NCBI RefSeq assembly: GCF_900111685.1
Contig: NZ_FOHX01000001.1
Location: 186,001 to 250,000, forward strand
Direction: 5' to 3'
Length of the DNA stretch: 64,000 nt
Source of the DNA: Nonomuraea wenchangensis
GTDB lineage: Bacteria > Actinomycetota > Actinomycetes > Streptosporangiales > Streptosporangiaceae
Under the pieces are notes generated by a model, which saw only the letters and a list, made by a program, of their open reading frames with translations, was not told where the DNA came from and ran no database searches. Positions 34,185 to 42,159 of this stretch are shown here, piece after piece (positions within the stretch are counted from its first letter, which is position 1; every line of letters starts with the position of its first letter). The position numbers and the translations under genes were made by a program.

Positions 34185-35024
34185 TCAGCCGGCGCCCTGG
34201 CGTGGCCGTACCACGGCCACCGGGCACTGCGCGTGGTGCAGCACGCCATGGCTGACCGAGCCGAGCACCGCGGAGGAGAACCCGCCCAGGCCGCGCGAGC
34301 CGACGACGACGAGATCCGCCATGGCCGTGGCGTCGGAGAGCGCGGCCACGGGATGGTCGCGCAGTTGTTCGTCGTCGATCACGAGGTCGGGGTTCGCCTC
34401 CCGCCAGCGGTCCGCCCGCTCGTGGGCGGCCCGCGCGTCCTCCTCGAAGTAGGCCGCGAGCTGAGGGCCCTGAACCGGCCACGAGGACTCCACCACCGGC
34501 ACCCGCCAGGCGTAGATCACCCGCAGGCGGGCCCGGCGGGCGCGGGCCTGTTCGATGGCGTACGCCACGGCCTCCCGGGCGCCCGGCGAGCCGTCGTCAC
34601 CGGCCACGACCAGACCGTGCTCGCGGCCGGCGTCGCCGTGGACGATCACGACGGGGCAGGCGGCGTGCCCTGCCACGGCCAGCCCCACGGAACCGAGCAC
34701 CATGCCGGCGAACCCGCCCGCGCCCCTGCTGCCGAGCACCAGGCTGTCGGCGGACGCCGACTCGGCCACCAGCGCCTCGATCACGTTGCCGGCCGGCATC
34801 GCCGTACTGACCTGGACCTCCGTGCTCAGCGCGCGGGCTCTGTCCGCGGCGGCCTCCAGCGCGCCCGCGCAGTACTTCGACATGTCCACGTCGTGCGTCC
34901 ACTGCTCGCAGACGTGCACGATCCGCAGCGGCAGCCCCCGCCTGCGCGCGTCGGCGGCGGCCCATTCCACGGCCGGCGCCGATGACGGGGAGCCATCCGT
35001 ACCGACCACTACAGCTCCACGCAT
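34185..35024 (-). CDS. tandem-domain universal stress protein
   Basis: A 279-residue protein with two UspA domains, each with an intact glycine motif: [16 protein letters not shown] and [16 protein letters not shown]. It begins [22 protein letters not shown]. It is a paralogue of the next gene downstream (33338-34171), probably by duplication, and the two form one transcript. No DosR-like box was found upstream. ATG at 35024 follows CGAGGGGCG. Confidence 0.9.
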   Translation of the reverse strand: MRGAVVVGTDGSPSSAPAVEWAAADARRRGLPLRIVHVCEQWTHDVDMSKYCAGALEAAADRARALSTEVQVSTAMPAGNVIEALVAESASADSLVLGSRGAGGFAGMVLGSVGLAVAGHAACPVVIVHGDAGREHGLVVAGDDGSPGAREAVAYAIEQARARRARLRVIYAWRVPVVESSWPVQGPQLAAYFEEDARAAHERADRWREANPDLVIDDEQLRDHPVAALSDATAMADLVVVGSRGLGGFSSAVLGSVSHGVLHHAQCPVAVVRPRQGAG

Positions 35025-35114
35025 CGCCCCTCGCCTTCGCCGGCCGGCTCCCCCATGTCCTCCACATTCCCAGAACGGACAAGAAGACACGATCAACCAG
35101 AAACCTCCGCTCGG

Positions 35115-35588
35115 TCAGGAGCGGTCCCGGCCCGCGCCGACCAACCAGCCCACCACCGCCACCAGGGTCAGCACCCCGATGGCGACCAGCGCGGGAAAGT
35201 GCCACGCGGGGACCAGTTGGTCGAGAGCGCTGTCGTCGTTGAGCTCCCACAGCGAGCTCGTGGGATCGGCCGCGACGGCGAGGGCGAGGCTCAGCAGGTA
35301 ACCGACGCCCACGACCGCGCGCGGCACGACGCGGGCGACCTCGGGACGGCGGTTCAACCAGCCGTCCAGAGCGCCGAGGAAGGCCGCCTCGGCGGCGAGG
35401 ATGAAAGCGATGCTGAACGTCCACATCCGCGCCGACGCGCGTTCCCTGTCCAGAGGCCCCAGCATCCAGTCGCCCGGGGGATCGGCGACGGCGGCCTGGA
35501 TCGCGATCAGGTTGACCACCAGATAGAGCGCGGGGGCGGCCATGGCACACAGCAGCGCCGGCGAGCGTACCGCCGCCAGTTTTCCCAT
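35115..35588 (-). CDS. four-helix membrane protein of unknown function
   Basis: A 157-residue protein with four hydrophobic segments: LLCAMAAPALYLVVNLIAIQ, MWTFSIAFILAAEAAFLGAL, AVVGVGYLLSLALAVAA and FPALVAIGVLTLVAVVGWLVG, and a short basic C-terminus. Not recognised as a named family. It lies 90 bp upstream of the Usp pair on the same strand; linkage is uncertain. Confidence 0.6.
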   Translation of the reverse strand: MGKLAAVRSPALLCAMAAPALYLVVNLIAIQAAVADPPGDWMLGPLDRERASARMWTFSIAFILAAEAAFLGALDGWLNRRPEVARVVPRAVVGVGYLLSLALAVAADPTSSLWELNDDSALDQLVPAWHFPALVAIGVLTLVAVVGWLVGAGRDRS

Positions 35589-35634
35589 GATCGATGAGGC
35601 TGCCTACCCGGCCGCCGGGTTCGCCGCACACTCC

Positions 35635-35922
35635 TCAGGTGAGCGAGCGCACGTCCGCGATCTCGTACTCGGCCACCGAGGCGGCGAGCATCACAGCACG
35701 TTGCGCGTCGCTGGGGCCGCCGGTACGGAACGCCTCGACGGCCGACAACGACTCCCAGCGCTCCAAGATGTTGACGCGACCGGCATCCACCAGGTCCGCG
35801 CTGACGGCGAAGTCCAGGCAGCCAGGTGCGCGGCGGGCCAACTCGATGACACCCACGCAGTCCGCGAGATAGCGCTCGCGCTGTTGCGGGTCGACGACGA
35901 CATGCCCCGCAATGATCATCAT
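35635..35922 (-). CDS. antibiotic biosynthesis monooxygenase (ABM)-domain protein
   Basis: A 95-residue dimeric alpha+beta-barrel protein of the ABM/YgiN type: MIIAGHVVVDPQQRERYLAD, APGCLDFAVSADLVD and ILERWESLSAVEAF follow the family pattern; YgiN-like members oxidise quinols. The ATG at 35922 is six bases after GAGGAG; longer starts at 35940 and 35973 exist. An ACGTCCTGGAC element just upstream matches the palindrome in the DUF5919 regulator promoter, suggesting common control. Confidence 0.75.
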   Translation of the reverse strand: MMIIAGHVVVDPQQRERYLADCVGVIELARRAPGCLDFAVSADLVDAGRVNILERWESLSAVEAFRTGGPSDAQRAVMLAASVAEYEIADVRSLT

Positions 35923-35953
35923 GTGTTGCTCCTCTGCCATGTTCGCGAACTGA

Positions 35954-35964
35954 ACGTCCTGGAC
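35954..35964. promoter_or_regulatory. operator-like half copy upstream of ABM gene
   Basis: ACGTCCTGGAC matches 11 consecutive bases of the 13-bp palindrome at 36894-36906 in the nearby DUF5919 regulator promoter, and sits about 32 bp upstream of the ABM ATG. Confidence 0.4.
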
Positions 35965-36065
35965 TGTGACCATCGACCGAGCCGGAACTCATCGGTGCTC
36001 GCGATCCCGAAACTCCGGCAGGGCTTGCCGACCTTCCAGAGCCGTCCGGCCTGGTTGTCGCTCGC

Positions 36066-36842
36066 TCAATCACCCCGAGACTGGCCCGCGGGCTGGGGCT
36101 CCTTCCACACGTCACGGCCGTTGCTCCACAGCTCATAAGCGTGGTAGGCGAACCGGTCGAACAACCCGTCGTCCTGGTAGCGCCGCAGGTGCAGCATCGG
36201 CGAGTCGTGGCCGACGAGCTTCGCCAGGTGTGGCGTGACGAGCATCTCCGAGTCGAACCGGAACACGCTCATGGCGATGTGCTCGTCACCGAACCGGGCG
36301 TCGGCGCCGGGGACGTCGCGCAGCTGCTCGACCTCCGACAACGTGATCCGGATGCGGGTGGAGACGGTCAGCGGGACGTTCTCCACGTCCTCACGGCGCC
36401 GCGTGACCTCGCTCTCCGGGTCGCCGATGAGGAACCGGATCCTGCAGCCCTGCTGGGCCTTTCGCTTGAGCGCCTTCGCGAGGTTGGGGTGTTCCAGCCA
36501 CAGGAAGTAGTTGGTGTAACCGGCGAAGAGGATCTCCTCGCGCGCCGAGCTGATGAGATTGCGCCAGATCGATTTCGGACATGCGGAGCGATACGGATAA
36601 ACGGTCAAGACTTCCTTATCTGGCCCAGTTTTTACCGTATTGCGCATTACATCCGGCCATAGCACGGCTGTCTCAACTCCTAGTGCCTCTGCGGCGGCCC
36701 ATTGATGTCGCATGTGCGGAACGCGCGTTTCGTCTTGCAGCCAGCGTTCCACCGTCTTGACGTCCACTCCACATCGGTCGGCCAAGTTCTGGTTCGTGAC
36801 CTGGGCGTTCAGCATGGCGCTGCGCAGGGAGACGTTTGCCAC
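36066..36842 (-). CDS. HTH regulator with DUF5919 (phospholipase D-like) domain
   Basis: A 258-residue protein: XRE-like HTH at about 8-60 (NLADRCGVDVKTVERWL) then a C-terminal DUF5919 domain (about 100-258) with EEILFAGYTNYFLW, GCRIRFLIGDPES and FGDEHIAMSVFRFDSEM, reminiscent of an inactive phospholipase D fold. Such proteins are common regulators in Streptosporangiaceae and Streptomyces. The GTG at 36842 follows GAGGTG. It is divergent from a small gene across an intergenic region containing a palindrome. A 92-bp stretch after its stop shows nothing. Confidence 0.8.
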   Translation of the reverse strand: MANVSLRSAMLNAQVTNQNLADRCGVDVKTVERWLQDETRVPHMRHQWAAAEALGVETAVLWPDVMRNTVKTGPDKEVLTVYPYRSACPKSIWRNLISSAREEILFAGYTNYFLWLEHPNLAKALKRKAQQGCRIRFLIGDPESEVTRRREDVENVPLTVSTRIRITLSEVEQLRDVPGADARFGDEHIAMSVFRFDSEMLVTPHLAKLVGHDSPMLHLRRYQDDGLFDRFAYHAYELWSNGRDVWKEPQPAGQSRGD

Positions 36843-36893
36843 GGTGCACCTCGTGCTGGGGGACGCCAGGGACGTCTGGAGCGTAACGCCATA

Positions 36894-36906
36894 ACGTCCT
36901 GGACGT
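36894..36906. promoter_or_regulatory. 13-bp palindrome in DUF5919 regulator promoter
   Basis: ACGTCC-T-GGACGT, perfect 6-bp arms, midway between the divergent starts at 36842 and 36955. A related sequence GGGACGTCTGGA lies at 36870-36881, and an 11-base match upstream of the ABM gene. Likely autoregulatory operator. Confidence 0.5.
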
Positions 36907-36954
36907 CTTGATAACGCGGTGGGTTTGTCGCACGCGGGTAAGCACGCTGATCCC

Positions 36955-37245
36955 ATGACCATCCCGGTAATTCTCGAAGACCTCCAAGCGGCCTTTCCCG
37001 GTTGGTGCATTTGGCGTAGTTCCGCGGGTCGTCTCTGGGCCACCCGGAACGGTCGCCGCCTGTCCCGGCACGAGGTGGATCACGGCCTGTCCCAGACGAT
37101 CGACGCGGACGACGTCGCCCAGCTCGCCGAGCAGCTGAAGGGGCAGCGAACAGCGGAGGAGGCACTGTCGAGCCCGCCACAGCGGGACGACGGTCACATG
37201 CGAAAGGGTGCCACCCTTGTGGGCGACACCCTGCTCGACCAGTAA
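36955..37245 (+). CDS. small hypothetical protein divergent from DUF5919 regulator
   Basis: A 96-residue protein beginning [20 protein letters not shown], with [20 protein letters not shown] and an acidic helix [14 protein letters not shown]. No named domain recognised. Small proteins of this sort are often paired with XRE regulators in filamentous actinobacteria. It ends eight bases from the tRNA gene on the other strand. Confidence 0.65.
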   Translation: MTIPVILEDLQAAFPGWCIWRSSAGRLWATRNGRRLSRHEVDHGLSQTIDADDVAQLAEQLKGQRTAEEALSSPPQRDDGHMRKGATLVGDTLLDQ

Positions 37246-37253
37246 AAACCTGG

Positions 37254-37327
<74 letters not shown>

Positions 37328-37336
37328 GTTTGTCGG

Positions 37337-37354
37337 CCGCCCCCTGCGGGGCGG
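37337..37354. other. hairpin upstream of tRNA-Pro
   Basis: CCGCCCC-CTGC-GGGGCGG: 7-bp arms, 4-base loop. It lies in the 5' flank of the tRNA gene and between divergent units; role unclear. Confidence 0.3.
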
Positions 37355-37420
37355 GACGTCATAACCTTAGCGCACATCGGAGGTACACGCGCACACGTGA
37401 AGCGGTAGTGGAGGTGGCAG

Positions 37421-37849
37421 GTGGGGCGGAAGCCGACCATCGATCGGGGGGAGCTGGCACGGCTGGTCGCCCAGGGCATGAGCGTGCAGGAGCTGGCGGG
37501 GCACTTCGGGGTTAGCGAATCGGGGGTGCTGCAGGCCAAGCGGGCCGCGGGGCTGGCCAAGCCGATGATGGACCACAGCCGCGCCCTGCCGTGGAAGCTG
37601 GCGCGGGCCCATGCCCAGTCGGGGCCGGCCACCAATCTGCGCAATCTGTCGGCGGCGGCGCAGGGCAGGCCGCCGGCGGCCGAGCGGCTGAACACGGCGC
37701 TGCGGTGGGCGCAGCGGCTGGTGGACGCCGGGCTGGACGTCCGGTACGACGCCGCCGAGGGATTCAGCGAGGTCCCGGCTGCGGCGGGCGGGTCGCACGT
37801 GGCGGTCGTGCTGGAGGAGGCGCGCCGGGCACTGGGTGAGGGGCGGTAG
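37421..37849 (+). CDS. HTH-containing hypothetical protein
   Basis: A 142-residue basic protein. Residues 5-45 (IDRGELARLVAQGMSVQELA, HFGVSESGVLQAKR) form a homeodomain-like HTH of the kind that tests whether a site is recognised by a small resolvase-like module; the rest (LNTALRWAQRLVDAGLDV and a C-terminal helix) is unassigned. GTG start at 37421 with GGAGGTGG upstream. No partner gene is obvious; function unknown. Confidence 0.65.
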   Translation: MGRKPTIDRGELARLVAQGMSVQELAGHFGVSESGVLQAKRAAGLAKPMMDHSRALPWKLARAHAQSGPATNLRNLSAAAQGRPPAAERLNTALRWAQRLVDAGLDVRYDAAEGFSEVPAAAGGSHVAVVLEEARRALGEGR

Positions 37850-37898
37850 CCGGTCGCGGCAAAAGGACCGATCCGGGCCTCCTAGTGGGGTTGCGCGA

Positions 37899-37923
37899 GT
37901 TTTACCTACCTTTTCGAGGGAAG
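37899..37923 (+). promoter_or_regulatory. possible SigB/SigF-type promoter
   Basis: GTTT-N15-GGGAAG, similar to the GTTT-N15-17-GGGTAT consensus but with two mismatches in the -10. It precedes the three-gene cassette starting at 37961 by 37 bp. Confidence 0.25.
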
Positions 37924-37960
37924 TCGCTGGTCTCAAGTTGAGAGACCGGAGGCGAAGATC

Positions 37961-38509
37961 ATGACCACCTTTGCGTGGGTGGCCGTCGTCGTGGTCGCGG
38001 TGGTGGCACTCGCCGCTGTGGCATATTTCGTCGGTCAGCGGCAGAAGCGCAGCAGTCATCTCCGCGAGCGTTTCGGCCCCGAGTACGAACGCGTGGTATC
38101 CGAGCGCGACAACCGGCGCGAGGCCGAGGAGGAGCTGCGGGCCCGCGAGGAGCGGCTCAAGGAGCTCGACATCCGCCCCCTCCCGCCGGAGACCCGCGAC
38201 TCGTACGCGGCCCGGTGGACCGAGGTGCAGGAGCGCTTCGTGGACGCCCCGATGTTCGCGGTGACGGAGGCCGACCAGCTGGTCACGTCCGTCATGGCCG
38301 AGCGGGGCTACCCCACCGAGGACTTCGAGCAGCGCCTGTCCGACCTGTCGGTACGGCACGCGTCCACCCTGGACCACTACCGGACGGCTCACGAGATCAG
38401 CGGGCGCGCGGCCAGGAAGGAAGCCTCCACCGAGGAGCTCCGCCAGGCCATGGTGCACTACCGCGCGCTGTTCGAGGAGCTGCTCCAGGAAACCACCCGA
38501 GGACGGTGA
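37961..38509 (+). CDS. membrane-anchored protein with RW-FVD domain
   Basis: A 182-residue protein: N-terminal membrane helix (FAWVAVVVVAVVALAAVAYFVG), a charged coiled-coil linker (REAEEELRAREERLKEL), then a helical domain (about 80-178) with ARWTEVQERFVDAPMFAVTE and STEELRQAMVHYRALFEELL. The same pattern recurs in the next gene product. Seemingly cytoplasmic, anchored at the membrane. Function unknown; conserved in actinobacteria in my recollection, without experimental data. Confidence 0.7.
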   Translation: MTTFAWVAVVVVAVVALAAVAYFVGQRQKRSSHLRERFGPEYERVVSERDNRREAEEELRAREERLKELDIRPLPPETRDSYAARWTEVQERFVDAPMFAVTEADQLVTSVMAERGYPTEDFEQRLSDLSVRHASTLDHYRTAHEISGRAARKEASTEELRQAMVHYRALFEELLQETTRGR

Positions 38510-38517
38510 GGGAAGAC

Positions 38518-39345
38518 ATGAGCAGCGACAGCGATGAGCTGAAGGTCCCGGCCAAGCGGGGCGACGACGACGTACGGGCCCGTGAGGCGTACGAGCGCGG
38601 GTACGAGGACGACGCCGAGGCCGGGGACGTCCGGGTGGCCGGGACCGGGACCGGGCGGGACGTCCTGGACGACCATCCCGACCGCACCGGCCCCGATCAC
38701 CTCGATCCCGATCACACCGGCGGCTTCGACGACCCCGATCGGCGCGAGGTGGACGAGGACGAGCGGGTCCACCCGGTGAACACGCACGACCCCCTGCACG
38801 AGGACAAGGACCCCCTGGACGGGGACCACCGCACCGGGACCGTGATCGACGACGGCGACGACGAGTTCGCGCGCAGCGAGCAGACCACCGTTCCGTCGCC
38901 GCCACCGCACACCGACACCACCGACACCGGCGCCGTCCCTGCCGAGACGCCGGCGCACGCGGCCCCCGCCGACACGGCGCTGTTCGACCAGGACCCGGCC
39001 GAGGTGCAGTCCCGCTGGCGCGACCTGCAGGCCGCGTTCGTGGACGACCCCGGCGACGCCGTGCAGCGCGCCGACGGCCTGCTGGGCGAGGTCGTGGAGT
39101 CGCTGACCGCCGGGCTCAACAGCCGTACGTCCGCCCTGCGCGAGCGCTGGAAGGACGTCGGCACCCCGGACACCGAGCAGCTCCGGCAGGCGCTGCGCGA
39201 GTACAGGACCGTCCTGGAGCGTCTCCTGGCGATCTCCTCGACGCCGGACGCGAAGCCGGAGACGACGACGGCAGGGGCGGTCGGCGCGCACACGTCCACG
39301 TACGGCTCCCACAACCAGGCCACGATCAGGGATGAGGTGAGATGA
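38518..39345 (+). CDS. acidic, disordered protein with RW-FVD domain
   Basis: A 275-residue protein. The first about 160 residues are very acidic and low-complexity (Asp, His, Pro, Thr-rich, e.g. DVLDDHPDRTGPDHLD). A helical domain follows: SRWRDLQAAFVDDPGDAVQRAD and DTEQLRQALREYRTVLERLL, homologous to the domain of the preceding gene. ATG at 38518 with GAGGGAAG upstream, 8 bp after the previous stop. No signal peptide. Function unknown. Confidence 0.7.
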   Translation: MSSDSDELKVPAKRGDDDVRAREAYERGYEDDAEAGDVRVAGTGTGRDVLDDHPDRTGPDHLDPDHTGGFDDPDRREVDEDERVHPVNTHDPLHEDKDPLDGDHRTGTVIDDGDDEFARSEQTTVPSPPPHTDTTDTGAVPAETPAHAAPADTALFDQDPAEVQSRWRDLQAAFVDDPGDAVQRADGLLGEVVESLTAGLNSRTSALRERWKDVGTPDTEQLRQALREYRTVLERLLAISSTPDAKPETTTAGAVGAHTSTYGSHNQATIRDEVR

Positions 39346-39346
39346 C

Positions 39347-39544
39347 ATGCTCGCGATAGTCGCAGCGATCATCTTCGGGCTGGGCTTCCTGCTCGACCTG
39401 GTCGGCGCGAAGATCCCCGGCGGGTTCTCCGGCATGACCTTCGCGCTGCTGGGCCTGTGCCTGCTGGCCCTGCACCAGGCGGGCGTCGGCACCGCCGGCA
39501 TCCGCAGCGGGTACAGCAACTGGCGGAGCCGCTCCCGGCGCTGA
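39347..39544 (+). CDS. small two-helix membrane protein
   Basis: A 65-residue protein: helices LAIVAAIIFGLGFLLDLVGA and MTFALLGLCLLALHQAG with a basic C-terminus (NWRSRSRR). It begins one base after the preceding stop, so it belongs to the same operon. Function unknown; it may be the membrane partner of the two RW-FVD proteins. Confidence 0.65.
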   Translation: MLAIVAAIIFGLGFLLDLVGAKIPGGFSGMTFALLGLCLLALHQAGVGTAGIRSGYSNWRSRSRR

Positions 39545-39569
39545 CCCACCGGCCACTCCCCTAGACGGA

Positions 39570-39600
39570 CGGCCCTCCGCGTGATCCAGGCGGGGGGCCG
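39570..39600. terminator. hairpin between convergent genes
   Basis: CGGCCCTCCGC and GCGGGGGGCCG pair with one mismatch across a 9-base loop, between the cassette ending at 39544 and the anti-sigma kinase gene ending at 39625. Confidence 0.5.
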
Positions 39601-39624
39601 TTCGCATGCACCCCCGCGAGGGGG

Positions 39625-40035
39625 TCACTTGCCGGGGAAGCGCATGATCACGGTGCTGCCGCCGTCGCCGACGCGCAGCGTCAGGTCGGACGACAGCAGC
39701 CGGGCCACCCAAAGCCCCATGCCGCCGACGGCGCCGGGCATCGGCCCGGGCTTCCAGGTGCCCTCGTCGTGCACCTCCACGACCAGGTCACCGCTCGACA
39801 CCCAGGTGCGCAGGACGGCCTGGTCGGCGCCGTGCGTGACGGCGTTGGTGGCGACCTCGTTGACGGCGATGACGAAGTCGCCGATCGACTCCTCGGGCAT
39901 GCCGGCGTCGCGGGCTCCGTCCTCAGCGAACTGCCGGACCTGCGGCAGGTCCGGCAGCCGGAACCGGAGCCGTTTCACGGGCGCGCCGGGTGGCGGGCCC
40001 GCGTGGCCCGACTGAGGCTCGACGTCCTCGTTCAC
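39625..40035 (-). CDS. anti-sigma factor serine kinase (RsbW-like ATPase)
   Basis: A 136-residue GHKL ATPase: N box NEVATNAVTHG near residue 60, followed by VEVHDEG and GMGLWVARLLS. This short architecture fits RsbW/SpoIIAB-type proteins that bind a SigB-type sigma factor and phosphorylate a STAS antagonist. It sits 15 bp downstream of a SigB-like sigma gene and near a STAS gene, so partner switching is the likely mechanism. Catalytic residues look intact. Confidence 0.8.
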   Translation of the reverse strand: MNEDVEPQSGHAGPPPGAPVKRLRFRLPDLPQVRQFAEDGARDAGMPEESIGDFVIAVNEVATNAVTHGADQAVLRTWVSSGDLVVEVHDEGTWKPGPMPGAVGGMGLWVARLLSSDLTLRVGDGGSTVIMRFPGK

Positions 40036-40050
40036 CCGGCGACCTTCTTC

Positions 40051-40821
40051 TCAACCCACCAGCTCGGTGCGTAGCTGGTCCAGTACTTTCCTGAGGATGC
40101 GCGAGACGTGCATCTGGGAGATCCCGAACTCAGCGGCTATCTCCGCCTGCGTCATGTTGCCGAAGAACCGTAGCAGCAGAATGTGTTTCTCGCGCGACGG
40201 GAGCGCGTCGATGAGTGGTTTGACCGCTTCCCTGTCGACCATCGTGCTCAGTGTGTCGTCGTCCTCCGGGATGACGTCGCCGAGCGAGGCGGCGTCGTCG
40301 TCGGTGCCGAGCGGCGCGTCGAGCGAGAGCGTGCTGTAGGCGGCGGAGGCGTCGAGCGTGAGCAGGACGTCCTCCTCGGTGATGTTCATCTTCGCGGCGA
40401 GCTCGGCGACGGTCGGCGACCGGCCGAGGTCCTGGCTGAGGTCGGCGACGAGCCTGTTGAGCTCGGAGCGGCGTTCCTGGTACAGGCGCGGCACCCGGAT
40501 GGCCCAGGTGCGGTCGCGGAAATGACGCTTGACCTCCCCGGTCATCGTGACGACCGCGTAGCCCCTGAACGCGTGTCCGAGGCTCGCGTCGAAGCCGTTG
40601 ACGGCCTTCATCAGGCCAACATACGCGGCTTGGAGGAGATCCTCCAACGGCTCGCCCCGGTAGCGGTAGCGGCGGGCGATCTCCATGGCGAGCGACCGGT
40701 GCATCTCGACGATGCGCTCACGCAGCCGCTCCCTGAGGCTTGCGGGGGTGTCCTCCCGGGCCATCTCGGCCAGGAGCTCTTCGGCGGTCATCTCCTCGAG
40801 GACGTATTCCTGCACAGCCAT
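40051..40821 (-). CDS. SigB/SigF-family RNA polymerase sigma factor
   Basis: A 256-residue sigma factor with regions 2, 3 and 4: region 2 contains EDLLQAAYVGLMKAVNGFD and FRGYAVVTMTGEVKRHFRD; region 3 VADLSQDLGRSPTVAELA; region 4 LPSREKHILLLRFFGNMTQA and QMHVSRILRKVLDQLR. Size and sequence match the stress and sporulation sigmas of actinobacteria (SigB/F). The ATG at 40821 follows GAGGAGCAGC. Its promoter sequence was not clearly recognised. Cognate anti-sigma kinase follows downstream. Confidence 0.9.
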   Translation of the reverse strand: MAVQEYVLEEMTAEELLAEMAREDTPASLRERLRERIVEMHRSLAMEIARRYRYRGEPLEDLLQAAYVGLMKAVNGFDASLGHAFRGYAVVTMTGEVKRHFRDRTWAIRVPRLYQERRSELNRLVADLSQDLGRSPTVAELAAKMNITEEDVLLTLDASAAYSTLSLDAPLGTDDDAASLGDVIPEDDDTLSTMVDREAVKPLIDALPSREKHILLLRFFGNMTQAEIAAEFGISQMHVSRILRKVLDQLRTELVG

Positions 40822-40996
40822 CGCTGCTCCTCATATGGATGCAGGGCGGCCTCCGCGGGAGCAATGTGAAAAAGCCCATGCAGAGGCACACCTCGCTCTA
40901 CTCTCGAGACGAAAGCCCTCTGCTGGACTTCGGCTCCAGTGTCCCCCCTGGCGCCGGAAGTATTCCTCCCTCGCGTGGTGACAGTAGGGTTGCTGC

Positions 40997-41359
40997 GTGA
41001 CAATGCCGGAGAACGGCGAAGGGACCGCGGCGGCCCTGAGCCTGACGTCGTCTACCGTCGACGGGATCAGCGTGATCCGCGTCGACGGCGTGCTCGACGC
41101 GACCACGCGCGAGCAGTTCGCCGATTACCTGTCGATGGCGGGTGCCGACGTGATCCTCGATCTCGCCGGTGTGACGTTCATGGACTCACGCGCGCTCGGC
41201 CTGATCGTGCACCACTGGCAGACGAGCCTGACCTCGGGGTCCAGGTTCGCGCTGGTCGGCGTGGAGTACTCCAAGTCGAAGGTGATGTGGATCACGGGCC
41301 TGGCGCAGCGCCTGCCGCTCTACGACACCCTCGACGACGCGCTGGCGGCCCTCGGCTGA
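40997..41359 (+). CDS. STAS-domain anti-sigma factor antagonist
   Basis: A 120-residue STAS protein: ISVIRVDGVLDATTREQF and VILDLAGVTFMDSRALGLI, with the phospho-acceptor Ser in FMDSRALG. It would bind the RsbW-like kinase when unphosphorylated, releasing the sigma factor. GTG at 40997 or ATG at 41003. It is divergent from the sigma gene and converges with the ANTAR gene. Confidence 0.85.
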   Translation: MTMPENGEGTAAALSLTSSTVDGISVIRVDGVLDATTREQFADYLSMAGADVILDLAGVTFMDSRALGLIVHHWQTSLTSGSRFALVGVEYSKSKVMWITGLAQRLPLYDTLDDALAALG

Positions 41360-41375
41360 CCCGGAGGCGGCCAGG

Positions 41376-42101
41376 TCAGCCGGGTGAGCGGCGCGACTTG
41401 CGCTGGTGCTCCTCCACGAGGAGCCTGGCGAGGTCGGCCACCTTGACCTGGTGGTGCTGCGAGATCCTGCGCAGCTCCTCGAAGGCGTCCTCGGCGGTGC
41501 ATCCGCTGGTCTGCATGATGATGCCCTTGGCCTGGTCGATGAGCGCGCGACCGGCGAGCGCCTCCTGGAGCTGGGCGGCGTCGGTGCGCACCTCCTCGAA
41601 GTCCCACATGTTGGCCATGGCGACGCCGAGCTGCTCGGTCAGCATGTCGGTGAGCGAGTGGGCGCCCTGCGGCGAGAATGCGCCGGGCCGCACGGAGTAG
41701 AGACCGACGACGAGCTGGGCCTGGGCCACGTCGATGGGCACGGCGAGCGCGGAGCGCACGCCCCAGCGGGTGGCGAGGGCGTCGTAGCGGGGCCAGCGGC
41801 CGTCGGTGAGCACGTCGGAGACCGACGCGCGGGCGCCGCTCTTCCTGGCCTCCACGGACGGGCCCTCGCCGACCTCGCGTTCGCCCTCGACGAGCATGAT
41901 CAGCTCGCTGTGCGAGCCGGAGACGAGCACCCGCTGGTCGCGCCAGTGCTCGGCGGAGGCGCCCGCGCAGCCCGGCACCCCGGTCGCCAGCGCCGTGGTG
42001 AGACCCCTCAGCACGCTCTCCATGGAGGTGTCCTCGCCGAGACGGCCGAGAGCGGCGAGGTCACGGGCGAGTCCGGGGGTGATCAGGGCGGTCGATTCCA
42101 T
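41376..42101 (-). CDS. GAF and ANTAR domain protein
   Basis: A 241-residue protein: GAF domain about 10-160 (SALAVPIDVAQAQLVVGLYS) and C-terminal ANTAR domain (ALAGRALIDQAKGIIMQTSG, AFEELRRISQHHQVKVADLA), which binds dual hairpins in RNA and works as an antiterminator. The GAF may sense a ligand or redox signal. It lies between the STAS gene and the PAS/SpoIIE gene; RNA target unknown. Confidence 0.9.
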   Translation of the reverse strand: MESTALITPGLARDLAALGRLGEDTSMESVLRGLTTALATGVPGCAGASAEHWRDQRVLVSGSHSELIMLVEGEREVGEGPSVEARKSGARASVSDVLTDGRWPRYDALATRWGVRSALAVPIDVAQAQLVVGLYSVRPGAFSPQGAHSLTDMLTEQLGVAMANMWDFEEVRTDAAQLQEALAGRALIDQAKGIIMQTSGCTAEDAFEELRRISQHHQVKVADLARLLVEEHQRKSRRSPG

Positions 42102-42159
42102 AGCGATAAGCCTCTACCCCATATGGCAACCAATATCCCGAGTAGCGTAGCGTCGGAGG

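Noticed and set aside
42102..42159. ATATGG-CAA-CCAATAT as an operator between the ANTAR and SpoIIE-like genes
   Set aside because: Arms match only with a one-base bulge and the outer bases are not symmetric; probably promoter AT-richness.
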